The notes under the pieces are model-generated. The model was not told the DNA's origin. It ran no database searches and saw only the letters and a list, made by a program, of their open reading frames with translations. A stretch of 40,322 nucleotides of DNA from Candidatus Doudnabacteria bacterium RIFCSPHIGHO2_01_FULL_46_24. Its GTDB lineage: Bacteria; Patescibacteriota; Doudnabacteria; UBA920; O2-02-FULL-48-8. Position 1 is the stretch's first letter. Every line of letters begins with the position of its first letter. Shown here piece by piece: positions 1-7,232 of this stretch. The stretch lies in assembly GCA_001777575.1 (NCBI GenBank), contig MFEL01000006.1, positions 1 to 40,322 on the forward strand. The letters run 5' to 3'. The position numbers and the translations under genes are program-made.

Positions 1-333
1 GGAATCGCCGTAAATTACCGCACAAAAATTATTCAGGACATAAACCTTGAAGATAGCCGTGGCATCAGGGGTAAACAGCAGCTGCGGCTTGAAAGTCACC
101 ACTCCGCCTGTCTCGGAGACAAAGTCGTTGTTGTTGGGGCCAAACTTGAAGGCTTTGGCGCCGTCCTCCTGTGACTCGTTGTCGCCGATGTGGTTTAATT
201 CCGCCCACTGCGTATCGCAGGAGGTGGTGGGAAGAGTGACTGCGGCGGCGGCGTGATTGGGAAAAACAAAAACCGCGCCAAAGACAAGCGCGAAGGTTAA
301 AACAAAAAAAGCTTTTCTGATATCCGAAAACAT
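1..333 (-). CDS. LCAT-like secreted lipase, N-terminal part only (runs off the window)
   Basis: The reading frame starts at ATG 333 and is open to base 1, giving about 111 residues. It is nearly identical to the first part of the complete lipase at 3606-6362: start MFSDIRKAFFVLTF, a signal peptide ending near NHAAA, then a Cys-containing beta-rich N-terminal domain. The ribosome binding site GGGAG precedes ATG, as in the paralog. The catalytic domain would lie outside the window, so lipase activity is inferred from the paralog. Similarity between the two copies is very high near the start and falls towards base 1, and it ends abruptly upstream at about base 355, just before the DUF559 element. 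This is a third member of the lipase family in the window. Confidence 0.8.
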   Translation of the reverse strand, partial: MFSDIRKAFFVLTFALVFGAVFVFPNHAAAAVTLPTTSCDTQWAELNHIGDNESQEDGAKAFKFGPNNNDFVSETGGVVTFKPQLLFTPDATAIFKVYVLNNFCAVIYGDS

Positions 334-355
334 ATTTGCTCCCGTTATTGTAACA
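1..355. repeat. Paralogous duplication of 6030-6385
   Basis: Bases 1-355 match 6030-6385 over the lipase start, its ribosome binding site and about 20 bases upstream. Identity stops at the shared word GTTATTGTAACAG. Beyond that point the two copies carry different palindromic material: a DUF559 element here and a nuclease-less palindrome pair near 6478. Confidence 0.8.
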
Positions 356-375
356 GATGAAAAAACGGGAGGGCA

Positions 376-835
376 AGCCCGCAGTTTCACCTCTCCTCCT
401 GCAAGGAGGAGAGGCTGGGTGAGGAGGTGGGGTTAGGCCGCAGTTTTTCAAGCTTGGTGGTCAAATCTTGAAATACTCCATCCAGGTTGTTAAGAACATC
501 CGAGTTGGCATAACGGATGATTTTATAGCCTTGCCATTCAAGATACACGGTTCTGGTTTTGTCAGATTCAATGCCTTGAACAGTAGCATGGGAATCGCCG
601 TCAATCTCAACAATTAATTTTAAAGCCGGGCAGGAGAAGTCAACAATGTATGGCCCGATGCTGTGTTGACGTCTGAACTTGAGACCTAAAACCTTTCTAT
701 CACAAACCATAGCCCAGAAGACTTTTTCTGCGGGCGTGGAGTTATGCCTTAATTCTCTGCGAAGTTTAGTTTTTACCGAAACCATAAGACTCCTCCCCTA
801 CCCCTCCTCTAAAGAGGAGGGGTGAACTGCGGGCT
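376..835. mobile_element. Putative DUF559 element with hairpin-bearing terminal inverted repeats
   Basis: The left end reads AGCCCGCAGTTTCACC (376-391) and the right end GGTGAACTGCGGGCT (821-835). These are inverted copies differing by one base insertion. Just inside each lies a near-perfect hairpin: 390-414 (11 bp stem, loop GCA) and 801-822 (10 bp stem). GA/GT-rich tracts inside the hairpins are also similar. The only gene inside is the DUF559 nuclease gene at 387-785, whose last codons lie in the left repeat. No target-site duplication is obvious. Confidence 0.6.
387..785 (-). CDS. DUF559 / very-short-patch-repair-like endonuclease
   Basis: This 132-residue protein has the DUF559 fold signature of the PD-(D/E)XK superfamily: LRHNSTPAEKVFW near the N-terminus, FRRQHSIGPYIVDFSCPALKLIVEIDG in pieces around residues 38-65 (VDF and EIDG carry likely metal-binding acids), a following D-S-H, and a C-terminal GYKIIRYANSDVL segment. 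Proteins of this family are predicted DNA endonucleases; the substrate is unknown. The last roughly 16 residues (TSSPSLSSLQEER) are encoded by the terminal inverted repeat, so they are probably not part of the fold. A second DUF559 gene at 27294-27707 has the same organisation. It has no operon partner. Confidence 0.85.
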   Translation of the reverse strand: MVSVKTKLRRELRHNSTPAEKVFWAMVCDRKVLGLKFRRQHSIGPYIVDFSCPALKLIVEIDGDSHATVQGIESDKTRTVYLEWQGYKIIRYANSDVLNNLDGVFQDLTTKLEKLRPNPTSSPSLSSLQEER

Positions 836-864
836 AATTCTCTACCTTAAAATCTTACCATAAC

Positions 865-888
865 AAAAACCGTCCGAGCGGTTTTTTT
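865..888 (-). terminator. Intrinsic terminator, bidirectional in form
   Basis: AAAACCG, loop TCCGAG, CGGTTTT, with T-runs on both strands. It lies directly after the stop of the coiled-coil gene at 894-1169 and also faces the end of the DUF559 element. Confidence 0.75.
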
Positions 889-893
889 ATAAA

Positions 894-1169
894 TTATCTG
901 CTGTTTAAGCCAATTTTTCTTTCCAGCAATCCGACCCTTTTCTGCAAATCCTTGACTTCAAATTTATATGCCAAGTGGTCAAACTTAAGCAAAATTTCTT
1001 CCAGGTCTTGCTTGACCTCGGCCAGTTCTGCTTTGGTCGCCAAGTTAGCAATATCGTCTTTAGTGGCCATATTAGAAATATCAGCCCTTGTTGCCGTACT
1101 TTCGAAACCCCTGGCAATCATCCTGGCCAATTCTTCATTGCTGACTTTTTTTGAATTCGCTTTTGGCAT
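894..1169 (-). CDS. Small coiled-coil protein
   Basis: A 91-residue cytoplasmic protein with no signal peptide. It contains the short repeats MATKDDIANLATKAELAEVK (residues about 34-53) followed by a heptad-rich C-terminal helix. ATK-D/E-hydrophobic repeats of this kind are common in short coiled-coil proteins of candidate-phyla bacteria; no function is known to me. It starts 10 bases after the end of the frameshifted relative at 1179-1452 and probably shares its promoter. A terminator follows the stop. Confidence 0.7.
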   Translation of the reverse strand: MPKANSKKVSNEELARMIARGFESTATRADISNMATKDDIANLATKAELAEVKQDLEEILLKFDHLAYKFEVKDLQKRVGLLERKIGLNSR

Positions 1170-1178
1170 TTTTAAAAA

Positions 1179-1452
1179 TTAGATATCAACTCTCACACCG
1201 ACTTTTTCGCCAATCTCTTTGACTACTTTGGCGATGCGCTTAACTTTTTTCTCTTTCTGTCAGTTCTTTTGCCAGATTATCCACGCCCTCCATGACTGTT
1301 TCAAAACCCTCGTGCATATAATCCTTAATATCTTTTAAATCTTCTTTGATGGCCAAGGGTTCCAGACGCCTTTCGAATTGGGCGTCTAGGAGGTCCGCGA
1401 TCTTATCCAGGTCACCTTTCGTTAGAAGATCTGTTTTGACTATCTTTGCCAT
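1179..1452 (-). pseudogene. Small coiled-coil protein, frameshifted in an A6 run
   Basis: The open frame from ATG 1452 (strong AAAAGGAGATT ribosome binding site) gives 69-70 residues and ends at 1240. The downstream sequence in the neighbouring frame encodes a family-typical tail (VKEIGEKVGVRVDI, stop at 1179-1181). Removing one A from the A6 run at 1245-1250 (coding strand) joins them into about 90 residues, close to the 98-residue paralog at 6777-7073. Both share EGFETVMEGVDN. It may be a real mutation, an assembly error or length variation in a homopolymer. A strong promoter precedes it, so it is expressed or recently was. Confidence 0.65.
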
Positions 1453-1487
1453 AATCTCCTTTTCTCGCCGCCATTATTGGTTCAATC

Positions 1488-1516
1488 ATCATAAACCGCC
1501 GAAAACCCTCTGTCAA
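1488..1516 (-). promoter_or_regulatory. Sigma70-type promoter
   Basis: On the minus strand TTGACA (1511-1516), a 17-base spacer and TATGAT (1488-1493). It drives the coiled-coil genes at 1179-1452 and 894-1169. The spacer resembles that of the promoter of the paralog at 7085-7113. Confidence 0.8.
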
Positions 1517-1587
1517 TCGCTGCCAACAAACAGGTTGACACATTTCCAGCGGCCGCTGTTTTTGTGCTATTTAGACCTGAGTAAAAA

Positions 1588-3099
1588 TTATAAATCATTA
1601 AAAGAGAAAATATTTGTTTCGCTCAAATGCCCCGGAGCCGTTTGGACAATCAGTTCTTTTATGCGGTCTCCGTCCAGATCTGCAAAGTAGGCTTCCCGCA
1701 GCTCCCCATCCAAGACTATCTTACGGCCGCTGGGGGTATTGATATTGGTATAGTAGAAAAATGGTTCAGGTGAATAAAACACAAACTCAATTTTTTCTAA
1801 TTCATCATCTCCATCAATATCAGTTTGTAAATAAGCGAAAGGAACTTCATATTCTCTGGCATCAAGCGGGCTTGGCGCAACAAAATTCTTATCCGCATGC
1901 AAATGTGTAATTTCTTGATTACTAAGCTTTGCGGCTTCTTTTCTGTCCGAATGCCATTCGTCGAAAGTATCTGATGTAAAAAATAACAAGCTGCCGATGG
2001 TGATAATCCAAGGCAACAACCACAAAAGCAATTTAAGAGTTTTCTCGCCTCTTTTTTCTTCCAAAACACAGCGGACAAAATCGCGGACTTGCAGCACATA
2101 ATCGCCTAAATCAAACGGTCCTTCGGTTGGCACTCTTGCCGGGCCGGCATTCCAAGCAGTGAGAATTCGAACGATGGGATTGTTGCTGGACGAATATCTC
2201 TCAATTAAATATCTAAAATAACGCAAACCACCATCAACGTTTTGCTCCGGGTTCCACGGATCTAGAATACTTCCGCCGTACTTTTGGTTTATATCAATAA
2301 TAGTTTTTTCTCCCAGCTGATAAATTCCTTTGTTGTTGGTTATTGAATGTGCAAAAGGCAACCACTTCGATTCGCAATACGCCAAATTTAAAGCTAGTTT
2401 CTCATCAATCCCTAATTCCCTGGCTTTGCTGCGGATCAGTTCAGTTATTTTTTCTCTTTCTTGGCCGCTAATTTCTATCAAAGACGAATGAATAAATCCC
2501 TTAACGTCCCTGTACAGAACTTCGTGCCATAAATCCGACAAAAAACCCTTGGGAACATTCCCCTGCACGGCCGTTTTAAGCACGACAATATCTGCTTGAT
2601 TCGAAATTGTCGTAAAAATTTTGCTGCTGTCATTTTGTTCCGCCCTCAAATTCGCCGAGTCCAGCTCCGGGGCGATGTCGGAATATAATGCTATCTTGCC
2701 GTGCGTATAATCTTGACTTAATTCTGTTTTATCGGCCTCAATAACTATTGTAAAGATGGCTACGCGTCTCCAGAAAAACATCCTTCTTTCCTGAACTTGG
2801 ATCTGATATTCAAACGTTTGAGGGAAGGGCTTAGAGCTGTCAATCTTCAGCGTCTGGCTGGTTTTGCCTCTATCGCTGAACAAAAAATCTTTTTCCGTAA
2901 CCTCTATTTGAATTGGCGTGTCTAGAAGCTGATCGGATAAAAAAATCCCGAGCTCTTTCTCAAGCTCGACAGTTGAGCCGGGCTTGATCCGCTTGTCAAC
3001 CCCAAGCGATTCGCCGAGCATTTCTATCTCCACGCGAATATCCCGGCCGACAGACTTGCCGGTGTAAGTAATGCTTTTGATTTTTAATTTGATTTCCAT
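1588..3099 (-). CDS. Membrane protein with lytic transglycosylase (SLT-like) domain
   Basis: This 503-residue protein has an N-terminal beta-rich domain (about 1-130), a lysozyme-like SLT domain (about 222-340) with the probable catalytic Glu243 in YCESKW, then GIYQL and AWNAGPARV motifs typical of the family, one membrane helix (about 356-374, LLLWLLPWIITIGSLLFF), and a C-terminal part with two D-x-D-G-D calcium-type loops (DIDGDD near 427, DLDGDR near 474). The family cleaves peptidoglycan glycan strands. There is no N-terminal signal peptide and the enzyme domain precedes the only membrane helix, which leaves its topology unclear. It has its own TTGACA promoter. It lies downstream of the lipase and small-membrane-protein pair but is probably transcribed separately. 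Confidence 0.75.
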   Translation of the reverse strand: MEIKLKIKSITYTGKSVGRDIRVEIEMLGESLGVDKRIKPGSTVELEKELGIFLSDQLLDTPIQIEVTEKDFLFSDRGKTSQTLKIDSSKPFPQTFEYQIQVQERRMFFWRRVAIFTIVIEADKTELSQDYTHGKIALYSDIAPELDSANLRAEQNDSSKIFTTISNQADIVVLKTAVQGNVPKGFLSDLWHEVLYRDVKGFIHSSLIEISGQEREKITELIRSKARELGIDEKLALNLAYCESKWLPFAHSITNNKGIYQLGEKTIIDINQKYGGSILDPWNPEQNVDGGLRYFRYLIERYSSSNNPIVRILTAWNAGPARVPTEGPFDLGDYVLQVRDFVRCVLEEKRGEKTLKLLLWLLPWIITIGSLLFFTSDTFDEWHSDRKEAAKLSNQEITHLHADKNFVAPSPLDAREYEVPFAYLQTDIDGDDELEKIEFVFYSPEPFFYYTNINTPSGRKIVLDGELREAYFADLDGDRIKELIVQTAPGHLSETNIFSFNDL

Positions 3100-3123
3100 G
3101 TTTTTGAGCCGTTATTTATTTCC

Positions 3124-3152
3124 AATCTAACAATTGCCCGCGCTTCTGTCAA
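3124..3152 (-). promoter_or_regulatory. Sigma70-type promoter of the SLT-domain gene
   Basis: Minus strand TTGACA (3147-3152), 17-base spacer, TAGATT (3124-3129), placed 25 bases upstream of ATG 3099. Confidence 0.75.
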
Positions 3153-3176
3153 CGCACAAAATACCGCAATCAATCC

Positions 3177-3197
3177 TTCAAGGTTCGACCTTGAAGT
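3177..3197. repeat. Perfect hairpin CTTCAAGGT-TCG-ACCTTGAAG
   Basis: A 9 bp perfect stem with a 3-base loop in the gap between the small membrane protein and the SLT-domain gene. It has no T-run long enough to call it a terminator with certainty, and may be an intergenic palindrome. Confidence 0.5.
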
Positions 3198-3254
3198 TAA
3201 AAGAAAAATTTTATCCCTCAAAAGCCGAAATTAGAAAAGGAATAACCTTCGGTA

Positions 3255-3605
3255 CTAAAATTTTACAGCCCAGATAATAATTGGAATAATAATTATCGCT
3301 AACAAACTTATAAACGCTTTCTTGTAGAATTTTTTAGATAATAGTAATCCGAAATAATATAAATAAATACTGTTCAATATAACGGATATGATAATAAAAG
3401 TCGGGTTCAAAAAATAATTTCGCAAATCAATCTCATATTGCACTTTACTGAATAAACTTACAATCCCTAATTCAGGGAAGATCAATAAAGTATAACCCAA
3501 ATTACAAAAATCAAAGATAAAAAATCCGTCACATCCGCTTTCCCATTTCCAGACTCCTAAAGCCAGTAACACGTATATTACAAAAAAAATATACTTCAGT
3601 TTCAT
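3255..3605 (-). CDS. Small multi-spanning membrane protein paired with lipase
   Basis: A 116-residue, very hydrophobic protein with about three or four membrane helices (residues about 4-20, 28-50, 68-88, 96-114). The ATG at 3605 begins directly after the stop of the lipase (3606), so translation is almost certainly coupled. The second lipase (15925-18636) also has a small membrane protein at exactly this place, although the two small proteins show little sequence similarity. I do not recognise a family. Guesses are a secretion or folding helper, or a protective partner for the lipase; nothing in the sequence decides. Confidence 0.7.
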   Translation of the reverse strand: MKLKYIFFVIYVLLALGVWKWESGCDGFFIFDFCNLGYTLLIFPELGIVSLFSKVQYEIDLRNYFLNPTFIIISVILNSIYLYYFGLLLSKKFYKKAFISLLAIIIIPIIIWAVKF

Positions 3606-6362
3606 TTATTCTATCCTTTCAAATGGCAAATTTAGGTCATACCAATTTGCCTTAATTATATTGTTCATTTCAAACGATTTGCTAAGCTCTTCAGAAGAAA
3701 AGCCAAATCTTTTGCCGAAGTTTATCACCCAAACTGCCCCGCTGTCGTCTCTTACTAAACTGCCGTCCGGGTGCGGGCCGTTGACTGTATAAACATAGCC
3801 GCCCAATTCATAATCGCTTATGTCCGCGGATACCAGATTGTCAAAGTTATAGCCCAACCCCTTAAAAACCTCCTCGGAAATAAAGCCATACTTTTTGCCG
3901 CCTGTCCCAACGATGTAAACTGTCCGGTTGTCTACGGAGTCCAAAACCAGCGTGCCGTCTTTCAGGCCCGTGCTGGTTCCCAAGACCTTGCCTGGATTAT
4001 ACTCAATGTTAAACTGCCGTTCATTAACCGGCTCATTGTTCCCGGCCTTGTCTACAGAATAATACTTAAAAACCACACTGCCAAATTCCTCAAGCATTAC
4101 CGGTTCCGTATAGGTCTCATAAGGCTTGCCGTTGATTGAATATTTGGTATGCAGAATGCCGGAGCCGGATTTAGAGTCTGACGCAGTCAGCTTGATTGTG
4201 ATTTCCTCATTGCCCGCGGTTTCAATAAAAGTCTGCGGCGGGACAAGATCATCAGAGCCTTCAGCCAGAGTTGAATCAGGCTTAAGTTCAATCGCATGGC
4301 CGCTCCCGCTGTAGTCAAACTTAACTTTGTTCTGATAGAGATCAACGGCTATTTTGCTTGCTTCCGTGATGGCCACGTCATTGAAAACCTGGGAAGAAGT
4401 TACCTCGCCATTGCTGATGTCAGAAATTATCAAATCAAAAACGCCTGCTGCCTCGCCTTTCGCTTGAATAGAGTAGGTATTGCTGTCATCAGTGGGGATA
4501 AATATAAACTTTATACCATCGATAATTTCATAATCAATAATGTTGAGATTATTTTCAAACCCGCCTTCAGATGTTGGGCCAGCGTGATTGTTATTCTGAT
4601 CGTAGATATGGACTTCTACCGGGCTTTTCCAGGTCAGCGATTTTCCTTTGTAGTCGCAAATGTGGGTGCCATTGCTAGTGCTAATTTCATCCAAAGCGGG
4701 CTTGTTGTTCTGTAAGATATCCAGAATCAAAGCCCGAGAACCACTTGGTAATTCGGAATGTTTAACTCCTTTAACGTAAAACTTTTTATCAGAGGCTGTA
4801 TTTACTTGCCTGGCACTCATGAACGGCACAGTTTGGTCGCCAGAAGTATAACCAATACCTGCTATGGGGCTAACAATGGAAGTAAATCGATATCCGGCCT
4901 GGGTATTTGTGCCGCAGCCTGTGATATTGTAAACATCAATGCCACTTAGATCCAATTCAGAGAGCGCTTGAGCTTCCTGGGCCTGGTCAAGGAGGTAAGT
5001 ATTAACATTTTTATTTTTGAGAAAATCCCGCGTCCAATCATAATCCAGCATGTAAGGCGTTTGCCAGCGTTCGGCTGATAAATTAATGTAACCGGTGAAC
5101 AGCTCGAAATATTTCCGGTTTGGCAGCAACTGATAAATCGATGGCATGTTCAAACTTAACTGCTTCATGGTTTCTTTATTGAGCAAGTTTAACGGAATAT
5201 CAATGTCTCCCTCTAGCAAAACTTTAGCGGCCTTGGGTGCACCAAGATGAGGTGTGCCGACAAAGATGAGTTTGTTGATCTGGTCTGAGCCTTTTTTGTT
5301 GATGTAATCTTTGACCAATAGACCACCCATGCTGTGAGCTACTATGTCTATCTTATGAAAGCCTTTTTTGTTTTTGTTGATTATTTTATCCAACAATTCG
5401 ATATTTTTATCAAAGTCCAATCTCCAATCATAAGGGAAAATAAAATAATTTTCTCCACTTATATAGTTATTATTTTTCAAGTCTGATATCAAAGCGTCAA
5501 AAATATTAACATCAAAAAAAGGTGTCGGAAAATTTATTTTTCTAATTATATCACCTGATATTACATTTTTTACCGAATTCCCTTTCTCATCCAAAGCCAG
5601 ACTATTTGTTAAAAATTTATCTTTCGCATTAAATGCAGTGCCCAACTTTCCTGGCGGCCAAACGAGTTCCCCATTCTCATAAAGCTCGCTCCCTGTTATC
5701 CCCGGGATAATCAGGATTGGCCTTAGGCCTTCCGGTTCGGGGAGGTCCTCGGGGTTTTGCTTCTTGGTTTCAAAAAAGCTTGGCGGCGGGGCGGCTCCTT
5801 CTGGCTCAGGTTCAGGAATAGGATCAGCCGCGGGATTGGCAAGACTATCCATGTCAATGAGGTACGTGTACGTATCAAAAGTACTGCCGTTGACCCCGTC
5901 CCAGACGTCAAAGCCGATAAGATAGCCGGGAAGCCAATGGATGGAACTGGATTCCTCGCTGTTAAACTGCAGCTGGTCTGTGGCTTTGGTGTAAGTGATG
6001 GTGTTGAGGCCGGCCTGGATTGCGGGCGAGGAGTCGCCATAGATTACTGCGCAGGAACTGTTGAGGACATAAACTTTGAAGATGGCCGTGGCATCAGGGG
6101 TAAACAGCAGCTGCGGCTTGAAAGTCACCACCTCGCCTGTTTCGGAGACAAAGTCGTTGTTGTTGGGGCCAAACTTGAAGGCTTTGGTGCCGTCTTCGGC
6201 CGACTCGCTGTCGCCGATGTGGTTTAATTCCGCCCACTGCGTATCGCAGGAGGTAGTGGGAAGAGTGACTGTGGCGGCGGCGTGATTGGGAAAAACAAAA
6301 ATCGCGCCAAAGACAAGCGCGAAGGTTAAAACAAAAAAAGCTTTTCTGATATCCGAAAACAT
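3606..6362 (-). CDS. Secreted LCAT/PDAT-like lipase or acyltransferase with surface repeats
   Basis: The protein has 918 residues. The start ATG 6362 is chosen over the longer frame because it gives a signal peptide (about 1-30, ending NHAAA) and has GGGAG before it. The order is: N-terminal beta domain (31-170), Pro-rich linker (180-210), and alpha/beta hydrolase (about 213-560) with an oxyanion-type PGITGS, nucleophile Ser344 in AHSMGG, likely Asp509 (GDQTVP) and His535 (VKHSELPS). Then follow a beta domain with Y-Y-S-V-D-K-A-G-N (about 707-790, OmpL47-like) and two C-terminal K-x-G-F type repeats (about 802-850 and 866-912) also found in the S-layer-like protein. LCAT-family enzymes hydrolyse or transfer acyl chains of phospholipids; the substrate here is unknown. 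The product is expected on the cell surface. Confidence 0.85.
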   Translation of the reverse strand: MFSDIRKAFFVLTFALVFGAIFVFPNHAAATVTLPTTSCDTQWAELNHIGDSESAEDGTKAFKFGPNNNDFVSETGEVVTFKPQLLFTPDATAIFKVYVLNSSCAVIYGDSSPAIQAGLNTITYTKATDQLQFNSEESSSIHWLPGYLIGFDVWDGVNGSTFDTYTYLIDMDSLANPAADPIPEPEPEGAAPPPSFFETKKQNPEDLPEPEGLRPILIIPGITGSELYENGELVWPPGKLGTAFNAKDKFLTNSLALDEKGNSVKNVISGDIIRKINFPTPFFDVNIFDALISDLKNNNYISGENYFIFPYDWRLDFDKNIELLDKIINKNKKGFHKIDIVAHSMGGLLVKDYINKKGSDQINKLIFVGTPHLGAPKAAKVLLEGDIDIPLNLLNKETMKQLSLNMPSIYQLLPNRKYFELFTGYINLSAERWQTPYMLDYDWTRDFLKNKNVNTYLLDQAQEAQALSELDLSGIDVYNITGCGTNTQAGYRFTSIVSPIAGIGYTSGDQTVPFMSARQVNTASDKKFYVKGVKHSELPSGSRALILDILQNNKPALDEISTSNGTHICDYKGKSLTWKSPVEVHIYDQNNNHAGPTSEGGFENNLNIIDYEIIDGIKFIFIPTDDSNTYSIQAKGEAAGVFDLIISDISNGEVTSSQVFNDVAITEASKIAVDLYQNKVKFDYSGSGHAIELKPDSTLAEGSDDLVPPQTFIETAGNEEITIKLTASDSKSGSGILHTKYSINGKPYETYTEPVMLEEFGSVVFKYYSVDKAGNNEPVNERQFNIEYNPGKVLGTSTGLKDGTLVLDSVDNRTVYIVGTGGKKYGFISEEVFKGLGYNFDNLVSADISDYELGGYVYTVNGPHPDGSLVRDDSGAVWVINFGKRFGFSSEELSKSFEMNNIIKANWYDLNLPFERIE

Positions 6363-6477
6363 ATTTGCTCCCGTTATTGTAACAGGGCGGGAAGGAGAAG
6401 GACAAGGGGCTTTGAATCTAACTCCCCCGCTCGGCCTGATTCTTATGCACCCCCTTGGAACAAAGACCGTCCCATGG

Positions 6478-6590
6478 CCCATCCCGGAATTCCGTTCGGA
6501 AGATTAGGCCGTGACGGAATATCCGGGATCTTGGAAAAGCGCTGTGCAAAGATCCCCGATTTCTCGCCTAGCCCTTGCCTCGGGGATGGG
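6478..6590. mobile_element. Nuclease-less palindrome pair related to the GIY-YIG element repeats
   Basis: Two hairpins face each other. The left one has a 15 bp stem with one bulge (6481-6495 with 6514-6529) and ends in GGGATCTTG. The right one (6552-6559 with 6580-6587) begins AGATCCCCGATTTCTC. The outer ends are CCCATCCC and GGGATGGG, and only about 15 bases separate the hairpins. The right hairpin matches the right end of the GIY-YIG element at 32500-32882 including its loop start, so this looks like a deletion derivative. Confidence 0.6.
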
Positions 6591-6618
6591 ACAGAGGAGC
6601 GCCTCACTGGTGCTGGAT

Positions 6619-6762
6619 TTATATCTCAACTTTCACGCCGACTTTTTCTCCGACTTCTTTAGCCCACTCTACGAGTTTCTCTAATCTTTCTTTCCGCAAA
6701 CGTCGTTCTTCAAGCCTTTCTTGATTTTTCGCCGAGAAAAAATTTGTTGATTTTAGTTCCAT
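6619..6762 (-). CDS. 47-residue coiled-coil protein
   Basis: A short frame from ATG 6762 to TAA 6619 encodes a highly charged helix (ERLEERRLRKERLEKLVEWA) and ends with EVGEKVGVKVEI, the same tail as the other coiled-coil family members here. It lies 14 bases after the stop of the 98-residue relative. No clear ribosome binding site is visible; a TATAAT-like box lies about 13 bases before the ATG, so the transcript could be nearly leaderless. It may equally be a fragment of a longer paralog. Confidence 0.5.
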   Translation of the reverse strand: MELKSTNFFSAKNQERLEERRLRKERLEKLVEWAKEVGEKVGVKVEI

Positions 6763-6776
6763 AAAAATTTGATTAA

Positions 6777-7073
6777 TTATAATTTAGGCTTTAGCCCTAC
6801 TTTATCCCCAACCATTTTTGCCCAATCTTCCAATTTTTCCACTTGTTTCTTTTCGGCTAGCTGAGCAACAACATTATCCACGCCCTCCATGACTGTTTCA
6901 AAACCCTCGTACATATAATCCTTAAGATTATGCTCCATTTCCTTTAACTCAACCTTTGTGGCCAGCGGGGCCATTCGGGTATCCAAAAGCTCCCCGATCC
7001 TATCTAAATCGCTCGTAGTCAACGCGCCGCCTTTTGCTGTCTTTGTTTTCATGGCTTTTCTTTCTGCCGCCAT
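6777..7073 (-). CDS. Small coiled-coil protein
   Basis: A 98-residue cytoplasmic protein. It contains LTTSDLDRIGELLDTRMAPLATKVELKEMEHNLKDYM, then EGFETVMEGVDN, an identical motif to the frameshifted gene at 1179-1452, and ends with the family tail EDWAKMVGDKVGLKPKL. Two internal Met codons early on make the exact start uncertain. It has its own TTGACA promoter, placed right after the S-layer gene terminator. Function unknown; heptad spacing suggests an oligomeric coiled coil. Confidence 0.75.
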   Translation of the reverse strand: MAAERKAMKTKTAKGGALTTSDLDRIGELLDTRMAPLATKVELKEMEHNLKDYMYEGFETVMEGVDNVVAQLAEKKQVEKLEDWAKMVGDKVGLKPKL

Positions 7074-7084
7074 TAAGTCTTTGT

Positions 7085-7113
7085 ATTCTAAAACCGCAAA
7101 ATCCTTCTGTCAA
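7085..7113 (-). promoter_or_regulatory. Sigma70-type promoter of the 98-residue coiled-coil gene
   Basis: Minus strand TTGACA (7108-7113), 17-base spacer, TAGAAT (7085-7090). The -35 box and spacer resemble those of the promoter at 1488-1516, so promoter and gene were probably duplicated together. Confidence 0.8.
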
Positions 7114-7116
7114 TTC

Positions 7117-7145
7117 AAAAACCGCCCCTGGAATGGGGCGGTTTT
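7117..7145 (-). terminator. Intrinsic terminator of the S-layer-like gene
   Basis: A perfect 11 bp stem (AAAACCGCCCC with GGGGCGGTTTT, 6-base loop) followed on the minus strand by a further T. It lies about 90 bases beyond the stop of the 1369-residue gene. Confidence 0.85.
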
Positions 7146-7164
7146 GGTTGCTTTACTAGCCTAT

Positions 7165-7231
7165 CCGGTAGTGAAGTTTGATCGGCTAAAAGCCGCTTTA
7201 TCGCGAAGCGATATCAAACTTCTACTACTGG
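7165..7231. other. Three-way-junction RNA structure in the 3' UTR of the S-layer-like gene
   Basis: Outer stem GAAGTTTGAT (7173-7182) with ATCAAACTTC (7213-7222). It is extended imperfectly outwards to 7165 and 7231. Inside are two small hairpins, CGGCT-AAA-AGCCG (7183-7195) and ATCGC-GAA-GCGAT (7200-7212). It starts one base after the stop codon on the transcript, ahead of the terminator. Confidence 0.65.
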
Positions 7232-7232
7232 A

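Noticed and set aside
65-451. 128-codon minus-strand frame at the left edge
   Set aside because: It is an out-of-frame shadow of the partial lipase; the frame from ATG 333 matches the complete paralog residue by residue. The same applies to the shadow at 6094-6405.
1533-1575. Plus-strand promoter or terminator around TTGACACATTTCC and CAGCGGCCGCTGTTTTT
   Set aside because: No -10 box at a sensible distance and no plus-strand gene on either side.
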